Below, piece by piece: positions 31,921 through 42,204 of a stretch of DNA of 64,000 nt (positions are counted from its first letter, which is position 1; each line of letters opens with the position of its first letter). Where the stretch lies: positions 1,489,501 through 1,553,500 of the forward strand of contig BJKQ01000011.1 of the NCBI GenBank assembly GCA_006538405.1. Direction: 5' to 3'. The notes beneath the pieces were generated by a model. It was given only the letters and a program-made list of their open reading frames with translations. It searched no databases and was not told the DNA's origin. This stretch comes from Hansfordia pulvinata (lineage: Eukaryota > Ascomycota > Sordariomycetes > Xylariales). The position numbers were made by a program, and so were the translations under genes.

Positions 31921-34427
31921 ATGGCTCAGCTCCCCGCCATGTCGCCGTCCCGCGAGTTCTCCTCTGAGCTGAGCTTCACAGGCGCCGCCCCTGATGCCTT
32001 CTCCCACGTCGCGTCATTGAGCTCCACGCCTCCCACCACACTTGAAGATACCATCAGCCTTGCCTCGGACGCCTCGAAGCGCGATCTCGCCGTCGCGCCG
32101 CCACACCCCGCGTCCGCCTCCGTGCCACGCGACTCCCTCGCCAACCCGGCCGCCCCTGGAGACGATCCCGCACAGCCCTCAGAGTCTGCCGACGCGTCGA
32201 CCCCCGCACAAGATCCCCTTGTAGCCACGCCCGCTCTGGAGACGCCCATTGCCACCCCAACGAGCGAGCGCGTGCGGCGCCAGCGTGCTTCCGCCCCCGT
32301 GTACAACTTGTCTAAACTCAGCGGCACGGCTGGCCACGGCAAGCGCCGCTCCAAGGGCGACGTGGTTGTCGACCGCAAACGAAGATCAACTGCGCGCAAC
32401 TCTCTCGCCTCTGCCAATGCTGACTCCAGCGGTATTACCGACCTTTCGCTCGTCGACCCCAACCAGTCCATCGACGTCGCTGAAGACACCGTGGAAGTCG
32501 ATCAGTCCACACCCGCACCCAGCAGCGCTCCGAAACCAAAGGCTTCCAAGAAGCAGAAGCCGGAACCTCCGAGACGCGCCGGAACGCGTTCCAACCCCTC
32601 CATCGTCCAAGACTTGACATCCAAGGTGGCCTCGCTGGGCAAGCGCAGCAGAAAAGTCTTCGAGAGAGACGCCGCCGCAAACCTGCCGCGCGAACTGAGG
32701 AGACTGCAAGACACGAATGAATTCTCCGGCATCGACTTGAAACCTGTCTATCATACGGTGTGGGCTAATGGCAAGGAGGTCCCCATTGGAGGCCCAGAGC
32801 CTCCCAAGAAGAAGGCCAAGGCTGTCGAGCCACCCAAAGAGGACGCGTCCAAGAAGCTGTCTGAAACCCCTGTTGAGGAAACGCCGCTGTACAAACAGCC
32901 TCGATTCAAGAAGTGGCTCGATCGTGGCCTTTATGCCGGGCAAGAGGCTCCTTTGGACATTTATAAGGGATTGACTCCAAACGAGAAGAGGAAACTTTCA
33001 GCATTGCCCGAGCTCACACCCAGCGCCAAGGTCAACAAGGTGCTGCCGTCGCCCATGTTTAACGGCCTGAGGATGCTGATTGAAGGGCGGGACTTCAAGT
33101 TGCCCTTCGACATCTGCCATCCTCTCCCGCCTGGGCAGCCCAAGCCAGCCGAATACAAGAAGACAACAAAAAGTAAGCCCCTGTCGGCCTGGCAGGCGAA
33201 ATGGTTGCTAACCGTGAGCAGATCGATTTGTTGGCGATGCTGGCGCTATCTGGAAGAAAACCCCTTTCAAGGACTACCAGTCCATGTGCGTCTGCAAGGA
33301 GGAGGATCCCTGCGGCGACAACTGTCAGAACCGAGTTATGCTCTACGAGTGCGACAAGACGAACTGCAAATTTGAACCCGACGTATGCCAGAACCGTGCA
33401 TTCACCAGGCTGCAAGAGCGAACCAAGCAAGGTGGGAAGTATCGGATCGGTGTGGAGGTGGTCAAGACGGATGAGAAAGGCTACGGTATTCGTGCCAACC
33501 GATCATTTCACGCAAATCAGATCATCATGGAATACACGGGCGAGATCATCACCGAGGAGGAATGCGATCGTCGCATGAATGAAGTCTACAAAGACAACAA
33601 AGTAGGACCCCTCTGCCCAGGCTGACACCGACATGACCATATTGACGCCTCTGCAGTGCTACTATTTGATGTCTTTCGACCAGAACATGATCATTGACGC
33701 GACCCGGGGAAGCGACGCACGGTTCGTGAATCACTCATGCGAACCCAACTGCCGAATGATCAAGTGGATAGTGTCGGGACAACCGCGCATGGCTCTTTTC
33801 GCCGGCGACCGCGATATTATGGTTGGCGAGGAGCTCACCTACGACTACAAATTCGACCCTTTCTCGGCTAAGAACGTCCAGAAGTGTCTCTGCGGGAGTC
33901 CCAAGTGTCGCGGCGTCCTTGGCCCCAAGCCGAAGGAGGTGAAGCCAGCCCAGGAGGTGAAGGAAGCCAAGGCGGTCGTGAAGAAGACGGTCAAGAAGGG
34001 CGTCACGGCCAGCAAGAGGAAGCTTGGAGAAATGCTGGGCGAGAAGAAGACGGCCCCTGCGAAGAACCGCAAGACGGCCACGCCAGCCAAGAAGACAACG
34101 AAAGCGGCAGCCAAACCGGCGGCGGCGAAACGCGCCTTGCCAACCACCAAGCTTAAGGTCAAGGGCGCTAAGATTGTGAAGCGCAGCGTATCGACGATTG
34201 CGGTCAATGCCAAGTCAACAACGGGGAAGCTTTCGCAGGTCAAGAAGACGTACAGCAAGACGACCAAGGTGCAGACGAAACTGACGGCGCCGAAGACAGG
34301 GACCAAAATCGTGCTTGCGACAGGGGCCAAGGGCGCTTTGCCCAGTCCAGAGGCAGACGAGGCGCCGGTGGATGTCTACTCGTTTTCTCCGCCGACGCCG
34401 AGGAGAGGGCTCGATCTTGTTCGGTGA
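31921..34427 (+). CDS. ash1: ASH1-like histone H3 lysine-36 methyltransferase
   Basis: SET-domain methyltransferase with 800 residues from exons 31921-33172, 33222-33601 and 33657-34427. The start has a strong context (CAGCCATGG). Domain order: disordered Ser/Pro/Lys-rich N-terminus (1-410); AWS domain from about 437 with CVCKEEDPCGDNC; SET domain about 480-613 with YTGE, NHSCEPN at 569-575 and ELTYDY at 603-608; post-SET CXCGX4C with Cys621, Cys623 and Cys628. An AWS-SET-postSET block without the WW and SRI domains of Set2 points to the ASH1 branch, which in Neurospora and relatives marks H3K36 in poorly transcribed chromatin. From about 634 to 790 the tail is extremely rich in Lys and Ala with AKK, TPAKK and KPAAAK motifs, like linker histone H1, and ends SFSPPTPRRGLDLVR. 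ASH1 versus another AWS-SET subfamily rests on the missing Set2 domains. Confidence 0.92.
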
Positions 34428-35560
34428 AGCAAGTGAGCAGCCATCTCGGTGGAATGAAGAATTGGAGGCGGCGTCCTCATGGTTGCCAAATGATTCTTGG
34501 CTCCGCTATGCTCTGATGTATGGGACTCGAGTTTGATTTACGACGATACCAGCAACTTGAAGGTCAATGATGTCTTTGACAGGACCAGTATGTGTGGCCC
34601 TGCAGAGACTTTTTGGGGGGAGGGGAAGAAACAGTTGGCCGCTGCCATTGGACTGATGAGTTTCAGGTGGCGGCGGGCAGCATTTCTCTCGGTACGTTTT
34701 CAACTAGCCCAGCCACGGCCTCACGGACTGGCCTCTTTTATATCAACTATGGATTTGGAGGGTCTGGTATGGGCGTCGGGCATTGAAAGGGAAGACATGC
34801 GGTGTACATGTTCCCCTTGAGGCTGGCTGGCGGATGAGTATTAATGCCCTTGTGGGAGCATCTGCAATGGGGCGTTTGGAGCATTCTGTTTGAGGTTACC
34901 TGCTTGGGGTCGGACATTTCGGCCTGACATTTATTGTTGTACAGGAGTATGAGTTGGAAATAATTTTACGCAAACGTGAATTCCTGGCATTGTTAGGCAC
35001 CTACCTGGCAGTCTTTCGCCTCTCAGTCGTAGGGAATCGTGAAGGATCCAAATCGCCACCCGCAGCCGCAGTGTCAAGGCGCGACACTATATCGCGTTGG
35101 TCGGGTCAATGCCAATCTAGACTTGAAATGAGACGGCAGTGGTGCATCACGGTTCTTATCTCTTGACAGCAGCACCCAGTCACACCACTTAGGGGTCAGA
35201 CTTGTTGATACCTGTCGTGATGCCGGCCAACCTCCCCGTGCTGACGGGTACAGGAGGTAGCTGTACACGGCGAGGTAGGCCCGAAGCCGCCTGGCGTCGT
35301 CTGTTGGACAAGGGCGGGGGCGTTGCGAATGCGCGGCTCCGGTTTAACGATTGGAAGGAAGTTTCCCCGTCTGCTGAGCCCCGATAGCGGGCGGATTTAG
35401 CGGTGGGCGAAGCAGTTGGTTGCGCAGAGGACGGCGACTCCTGCCATCTCTCTCGTACATGCTTGCTCACACAACGTGGACGTCGTTGTGTGTCGCTGTC
35501 GATCCCGGGGGTGCTTGTCCCAGCCATTGCCGTCTGCCACTTCAGACGCTCATCGCCCGA

Positions 35561-35607
35561 GACTGTGGCAGACTGTGGCAGACTGTGGCAGACTGTGGCA
35601 GACTGTG
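35561..35607. repeat. 10-base tandem repeat GACTGTGGCA
   Basis: Four perfect copies of GACTGTGGCA plus seven bases of a fifth. Not a multiple of three and not in a recognised gene. Confidence 0.95.
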
Positions 35608-35911
35608 ACCAGTAGCGTTGCGTCGAGGAGGTACAAGTAGGTGTCGGCCGCTGCGTCGCTGACGGGGACACCAGGGCGTGCTCGCAGTGTGGCGCCGTGG
35701 TGGACGGTAGGCAGGAGAACAAAAGAAGGGGGGGCGAGATCATCATTTCGCGACATTGGCATCCCGAGGAAAGGTCAGAACTCTTGCCACGACGCGCGGT
35801 GTCCGCCGACGAGTCGCGTGGATGTACGTCAGTCATATGTACGACATGGAGTAGGTCCCAGGAACGAATTGCGGGGAACATCGCCGAGTTGATGACGGTG
35901 CATCCCAGAGA

Positions 35912-35935
35912 CTGCTGCTGCTGCTGCTGCTGCTG
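35912..35935. repeat. (CTG)8 microsatellite
   Basis: Eight CTG units in intergenic DNA. Confidence 0.88.
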
Positions 35936-36989
35936 CCCTCGCCACTCGGCAGGTAATCGCCGGTGAAATCGGGCTTTGTTGTTGTTGTCTCATCCTTCCC
36001 GGATGCCCCGCAGCCTGCCTCTCCTCTGTGCTGTCCTGGGGCTTGTCGTGTCGCCTCGCACGGGTTCCTCCATCCGCCCATCCGCCCCGGTGGCGCGCGG
36101 CCGAAGCCTCCACGGGCTTTCCACATTACCTACCGAGTCGTCGAGGTCAGCGACGCCCTGGACCCCAGTACTCGTACGTTAGGTAGGTTAGGTACCCGTA
36201 AATCAGCGCAAAGAGAAAACGGCGACCTCGTCGACCGACTTACTTGTTGGCCATTGGCCGACCCGCCGCCGCGCCGGCTCGGCATGCAAAGTCGCGCAAG
36301 GCCCGATGACAGCGGCCAGGCCAGGTCGCGTATCAGGCAGCCGTCGTGGTTTGACTTGCTCTTCTCGCCAACGGGGATCTTTGTCTCCGTGGCGAGGTCT
36401 GCCTGCGGGCACCTTATGTCGCAGGCAGGGAGGGAGAGGAGTTCAGGCGTCGTAAACCGCACACTTGTCAACTGGGCGACAAGAGAGCCAATTCATTCTC
36501 GCGTGCTTTGGTTGACATGAAGAACTTTCCAGCGAGTTTCTGAAGTTCAAAAGTTGCGGGCCTCGATGGAAAAGGCAATCAATTAACCAATCTGTCTAGA
36601 AGAGTCCTGGCGCTGTGCTTTCCCTCGTTCCCCAGTCTTGGCCACACGCCTTGGACTGGATCATTGCCCCCACTGATGACTTCTGGGAGGCACTACCTGT
36701 TTATAGACATAGATTGGACCACGAGTGGCGGTGAATACCTACTGTGAGGTATGATGAGTCTTGCGAAGGGCACAGCCCCGGAAGAGCCCGCCGACGTGCC
36801 GTCCTCGCCCCTTATGATACTGCGCGCGTCACTCTGCCTTCGATCATGCTTGAGGGGCTACCCATACTGAGCCTTGCCTCTCCACCCCTAAGTTAGTAGC
36901 AAGTCGGAGAGTCCCGTCGCCTCCGTCTCATGTTGGAAATGCATGTAGTCAACATGTACCCAGATTAGGTACCCAGGAAATGTTCCTCT

Positions 36990-36990
<1 letters not shown>

Positions 36991-37020
<30 letters not shown>
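36991..37020. repeat. (CT)15 microsatellite
   Basis: Fifteen CT units in intergenic DNA. Confidence 0.9.
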
Positions 37021-37023
<3 letters not shown>

Positions 37024-37533
37024 CCCGTTTCTCGGATTGATTGATACATGGTAAGGTAGTCCCACCGTCCAGACCCGTAGGAATCCACGAGTATATCAAT
37101 GGCCATGGACCTGATGCATCGGATGGATGGGAGGCAGCTATGGTACATGTAGGTACTTCACCACTAAAGTATCTCCCCTAAATCAAACCCAATGGAAGAG
37201 GTCTTGGCTCCGGAGAATACAAAGAATCATTTCGCCTTTGCCATGGATGCCCACGTGATAATTTATAAGCCCTGACACATTACGAGTACACAGATTATGT
37301 ACTAAATACGGTAATCACACTCGTAGCCGGGCTTGCCATCCATCCATAACTTTGGCCACAGCTCAGCACGACTACCTACCTAAGTATCTAAGCATCCATC
37401 CTAAAAAAGAACAGAGCGCCACCCATGTGGAGGTTCGTCTGGCTACCTCTGGTGCTGCATTTCGTGCCCTCGCGCGCACGCGTACCCAGGAATCTTCATG
37501 CCTTAGGTTACATACATCCTGTATATGTCTCTA

Positions 37534-37554
37534 CTTACCTACCTACCTACCTAC
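37534..37554. repeat. (CCTA)5 array
   Basis: Five tandem CCTA units, one of several such arrays in the window (others at 52053-52076, 53277-53298 and 57095-57117 on the opposite orientation). Confidence 0.9.
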
Positions 37555-38073
37555 CACACGGCGCGCCGAGGGGGAGGGGTTGAAAACGACGACAACATCG
37601 TTCTGGCCAGTTTGTTCTTAATACAATTTCAAGGGTACAATTATTTGAGTAAACAACTTAGCAAGACACAGATTAAGCGACGTTGATCATCGTTTTCAAT
37701 GCGCCAAGAACAAATACCCTTGACTTTCACTCGCACCTTGCTTGCCGCCTGGGTTGCCAGCCCCTCGCCTCGACTCGACTGCGCAGCGTCCAATGCCCAC
37801 TGAGGCGACTTTGCTTCCTTCCTCTCGCAACCGAAGCCGGCGCCTCCAACGCCCCCGGTGGCGAGACGCGACGCTGGTGGGCACTACGAGTATCGGCGGC
37901 CAAGCCTTTCGCATCCCCCGGGTGTATGTATGGCTACCACGGCATCTAACCAAAGTATGCTGCGGCATAAAGGGCTGGCGTCGACCCGCCGCCCCCAAGG
38001 TAACCAGTCTTGACTCTTTTGCTGCTGCATCTAGGTGAATCACCTCCCTCACCACCTACCAACCTCCTTCGCC

Positions 38074-39516
38074 ATGTGGACGTCTTGCAACGCCCTGTCG
38101 GGCCTCTACCTCGGCGCGCTCTTGGTGGCCGGCCCGGCCGCCGCCGCCACTGCCGCCGACCGGCCCGCCAACCTCGACCTGCACTTCCGCCGCGACCCGA
38201 ACCACCCCCTCGGCGACCGCGGCCTCATCCTCGACGTCCCCCTGGGGCTGCACGTCAAACGCACCATCAAGAGCGCCCTGGCCTCCCCCTTGCACGCCAT
38301 GGGCCTGCTGAGGCGAGGTGACAATGACAAGCCAGACAAGGACAACTACGAGCTAGTCAAGCCCGAGGGCCACTCCGAAGACTTCGTCAGCCTCGGCCAG
38401 AAGCCCGGCTGGTTCCCGCGCGTCATCAACACCTACGACGGTGGCATGATGGCCGTCATCGAGACCAGAACCCAGCTTAAGGACAGCAGTAACAATGTGA
38501 TAAAGAACGCGGCAGGTCAGGACGAGTTCCAGCAGAGCATCGTCGTCACTAAGAAGAAGAAGGGCTCCAACAAGTTTGAGTATGTCGGCCGCGTCAAGTC
38601 CGCAAGGAACGACCTGGGCGTCCCTTCCATCGCGGAGACCAAGATCAACGGCGAGGTCACCTACTTCGTGGCCGTCCGTGACCACCATAACTACCAACAA
38701 GGTCACTTCCAGATCACCGTGTTCAAGAGCACTGATGGGGGTAAGAACTGGGACGATGGCCACCCTGTCCAGAACAACCCCGTCCTCGGGAACTTCCAGC
38801 AAGAGATCGGCGCGCCGTGGATCCGTCCCTCAGCCGACGAAAATAATCCGGGCGTGTATGTCTCCTGGACTGGCTACGCCGGCGAGGCTGAGGGGTTCAA
38901 AACGTTCGTGTCGAACAGTGACATATTCACCAAGTTCTCTCCGGACGGTGTAAGCTGGAAGGCTGACGGCAGTTGTCTTCGCTGCCACGACGAGAACAAA
39001 GCCCTCCGGGATCAGTTCAATACCATTGTGGACACGAAGGACCAGGAGAGCGGAAAAGACGTCATGGTGGTGGCTATTCACACGAATGGATTCAGGGAGA
39101 AAATACGACTGGAATACCTCTTGTCCTACGGAAAACCACACACCGGATTCCAGCGACGGGAGGAGATCCCGAGGCCCGAGGAGGCCAAGGGCCAGAACGC
39201 GGGTGCCCCGTCCATGGCGGTTTGTAGAGGCGGCAAAATAGACGGCGCCTTGGGCCTGGCCTTTAAGACGTTTGACGGCGACGAGTACAACAAAAACACG
39301 GCCATCTGGGCCGTGTTTGCCACCGGAGTCAAGGACAAGAAGATCGCTTGGAGCGACCCCGTCAAGATCTGGGAACAAGGCCTGTTCGACAACACGAAAG
39401 ATATCACAGGCATGTGGCCCAGCATGACTTGCGATAGCGAGAAGAACCAGTTCTGGGTTTCATACGGCCAGTTAGGAAGCGGCCCTATCGCCAGGGTTGT
39501 CCAGGTCAAGACTTAG
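38074..39516 (+). CDS. Secreted Asp-box (BNR/sialidase-like) protein
   Basis: Single-exon protein of 480 residues. The frame is open from 38035, but the first ATG is 38074 and it begins a signal peptide (hydrophobic ALSGLYLGALLVAGPAAAA at 7-25). The mature part is rich in short beta-like segments. One clear Asp-box, STDGGKNW, is at 219-226 and a shorter SPDGVSW at 289-295; such boxes mark sialidase-type beta-propellers. The family includes glycoside hydrolases and non-catalytic propellers. I cannot place the arginine triad or catalytic Asp/Tyr of true sialidases with confidence, so hydrolase activity is not claimed. Cysteines at 301 and 304 (SCLRCHDE) form a CX2C pair that could be a disulphide or metal site. 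The protein is probably extracellular. It is flanked by long non-coding DNA on both sides. Confidence 0.82.
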   Translation: MWTSCNALSGLYLGALLVAGPAAAATAADRPANLDLHFRRDPNHPLGDRGLILDVPLGLHVKRTIKSALASPLHAMGLLRRGDNDKPDKDNYELVKPEGHSEDFVSLGQKPGWFPRVINTYDGGMMAVIETRTQLKDSSNNVIKNAAGQDEFQQSIVVTKKKKGSNKFEYVGRVKSARNDLGVPSIAETKINGEVTYFVAVRDHHNYQQGHFQITVFKSTDGGKNWDDGHPVQNNPVLGNFQQEIGAPWIRPSADENNPGVYVSWTGYAGEAEGFKTFVSNSDIFTKFSPDGVSWKADGSCLRCHDENKALRDQFNTIVDTKDQESGKDVMVVAIHTNGFREKIRLEYLLSYGKPHTGFQRREEIPRPEEAKGQNAGAPSMAVCRGGKIDGALGLAFKTFDGDEYNKNTAIWAVFATGVKDKKIAWSDPVKIWEQGLFDNTKDITGMWPSMTCDSEKNQFWVSYGQLGSGPIARVVQVKT

Positions 39517-40689
39517 AAGAAGAAGAAGAAAGTCTCGGCTTGTTAGGATTTGCAGATAGACGGAAGCGCGTTGGCTGTTCTCGGCCTCTGGACCTCTACC
39601 GGCGGCGTTGATAAAGTACATATTTCTTTAGTTGTGTACCGGTAGATATATCACTCGGATTCACGCCCAGCCCAGGTTGGAAATGCCATTTCACAAAACC
39701 AGTGTCCTCCGGCTAGTGGTGTTTTCTCTCTTGATGGGTTGTCTTTGGCTTTTACCGCATGCTTGAGCGTGGCCCGAAGTTGCCTTCGCCAATCCAAACG
39801 GGACTGTCTCCTGATGGAGCGACGCCCAGCGGCAGGATAGGTATCGCTTACTGCGCCTGTGCCCGTCTCTTCTCTTCCAGTCTCTTTCTCAAACCGTGTA
39901 AGACGGCAAAAAGCAGCGACGGCCGCTCGACGGTACACTGCGTATCAGAGTCATCGGCCAATATGGCAAGAGCCACCTAGGTAGATGTGACACATCAAGG
40001 TCTTTAGAAATAACGTGCTGCAAGTGCCTGTTCCAATACACGGCAACAGAACAGCCCGTCGACTCGAGGAAGTCGCGACAGGACTGCCTACCAGAAGAAG
40101 GGATGAGAATGGGCAATTGGGTGGAGCGCCGAACGGTACCTACACTCTCCCTTCCTCACACGATTCCCGCACGGCTCTCCCATTAGGTACTTCTTCTACA
40201 TTTCATTCCGGGACGAGCTGGCAATCATCGACGCCATTTTCACATGCACTATCCTGGGTTTTACGCCGCACAGCACAGCACAGCACCGCCGATTTATCAG
40301 GCCCGCGACGGAGAGCCTCGATGTCGTCCGCTTCACATGGGCTGACGCATCAGCCCATCGTCTTCTGGCCAGCTTATGCCCGACGCGCCCAGCCGATCTA
40401 CACCAAGCCTGCCCAAGACTACCTCTCACTTTCACTTGTGAACTCTCATATTATCTCCTCGACCACTACAACGATCGCTTCATCGCAAACGAGTTCGCTT
40501 GGAGATTTGACTTTAAACTCAACATGGCCCCCTCCCTCGTGGATGCAGGATGGTGTCCTGCCTTGTGATCCAGAAACATACCTAGGGTCACCTTAAGTCG
40601 TTCCATCTCCTTTTCTCGGATAACCGTCCATCTCATCGACGCTCTGGAAATGATCCCCTGTCACTGCGTTCACGCGCTCGACTTCCACA
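39517..40689. other. Intergenic region between Asp-box and RBR genes
   Basis: A 193-residue frame at 40015-40596 (+) ends just before the RBR gene and has no domain; it is not called. No other feature is seen. Confidence 0.55.
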
Positions 40690-42204
40690 ATGACCTCAAT
40701 ATCGACCCATCTTCATCAGCTTCAAGATGATGACTTTGGGCTTTCGCTGAGTCTTTTTCTTGATGACTTCCAAAATGCCGAGACTATCACCAAAGGCAAA
40801 CAGCCCGAGGGCATGATGACTGATTTTGAGCTGGCTGTGCAGCTTCAGCAGCTGGACCTGGAACAGGCCGCCATAATCTATTCGGACAGGCGAATGACGG
40901 CGAGCATGCAAGATGCCGTCAGAAACGACGCAGATGTTCTTGCCTCGGAGCGAATGGCCGAGTCCGATCAGAAGATAGCAATGTCTATATCCCAGTCACA
41001 GCAGAGCACCGAGCCGGCTCCCACGCCCAGCAGCTCCGATCTCGACTCTGACGACCCAAAGCTCTTGGAAATACTTTCAGCTATCTATATTGACGGTACA
41101 GATCCTTCCGACGACGAAGATCATACCAGCGACCGTGGCGAAGCGTACTGCCCCCCCGCGGCTGGGCAACCAGAGAGCTCAGCTTGGGCGGCATCACGTA
41201 ACAGGACGAGTCGCAGTTCTCAGCGGAAATGCGCGGTATGTCTGGAGCGCAAACGCTACATAAACATGGCGCCGGTTCCTTGCGGACACCAGTATTGCAG
41301 GCTTTGCGTGACGGATCTGTTTCGAACGGCCTCTTGCGATGAAAGCTTGTTCCCACCCAAATGCTGCAACAGAGTGATACCCCTGGAAAAGGTCAGGCTG
41401 TTCTTAGAGCCCAGAGTCGCCAAAGACTTCCAGGTCAAGGCTCGCGAATTTTCCGTACAGAACAGGACATATTGCTCCCGGGACTCCTGCTCCAGCTTTA
41501 TCCACCCTTCTGAGTATATCAACGATGTGGCCCCTTGTTCCAATTGCAACCGGCGGACTTGCATCATCTGCAAAAAAAGGGAACATGCCGGCGACTGTCC
41601 CGCAGATCGCGGGATTCAACAGATCATCACAATCGGCGCACAGGAGAAGTGGCAGCGGTGTTCTCGGTGCCGGGCCATGGTCTCCTTGAGCACTGGGTGC
41701 AACCATATCACGTGAGTGCTGCGACGTCTTTAGACGCCCACGGGGGATCAGGTCACGATTAACACAAGCAGATGTCGCTGCGGTGCCCAGTTTTGCTACG
41801 TCTGCGGCGCGCCCTGGAAGACGTGTGCTTGCCAACAGTGGTACGAAGAATTCCTCTACGAGCGCGCAAGAGAGATCGAAGAGAGGGACTTCCACGTTGA
41901 CGGTAACCCAGCAACTGATTCTAAACCCAAGAACACGACTCTTCAAGCTGGTTTAGAAGCCGCCGCGAGAGAAGCCGCAAATGATCGGCCGGACTGGATG
42001 CGGCCTTCTAATCTACGGAAAGCCAGGATATTCGAAATAGCCGAGGGCCTCAGGACCCGCCATGATTGTGATCATTCCTCCTGTGAATACCGTGGGGGCG
42101 GTGGGAGATGCGAAGGCTGCAGTCAGCGGCTGCCGGACTACTTGTTTCGATGTTTACAATGCAGACTAGTGGTCTGTCGGCGTTGCAGCCTCCATAGGTT
42201 CTGA
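40690..42204 (+). CDS. RBR-type (RING1-IBR-RING2) E3 ubiquitin ligase
   Basis: Predicted RING-between-RING ligase that would accept ubiquitin from an E2 on a cysteine before passing it to substrate. Two exons, 40690-41711 and 41772-42204, give 484 residues; the 60-base intron has a GTGAGT donor and interrupts RING2 right after GCNHI-T. RING1 spans about 181-226 (CAVC, CGHQYC, CC). The IBR lies at about 245-303 with CSRDSC, CSNC, CIIC and HAGDC. RING2 starts at Cys324 and has STGCNHITCRCGAQFCYVCG; Cys337 is in the position of the catalytic cysteine of HHARI-type ligases. The N-terminal 170 residues are acidic and Gln/Ser-rich. The C-terminus adds a further Cys-rich module (HDCDHSSCEYR, CEGC, CLQC, CRRC), like many fungal RBR proteins. 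The target is unknown. Confidence 0.92.

Larger units (their letters stand above)
34428..38073. other. Intergenic region between ASH1-like and Asp-box genes
   Basis: No recognised gene in 3.6 kb. It holds a 10-base tandem repeat (35561-35607), a (CTG)8 run (35912-35935), a (CT)15 run (36991-37020), a CCTA array (37534-37554) and three copies of the TACTCGTA/TACGAGTA octamer (36169, 37281, 37885). Confidence 0.55.

Noticed and set aside
35561..35607. Possible CRISPR-like repeat
   Set aside because: Ten-base head-to-tail units without spacers, in a eukaryotic context.
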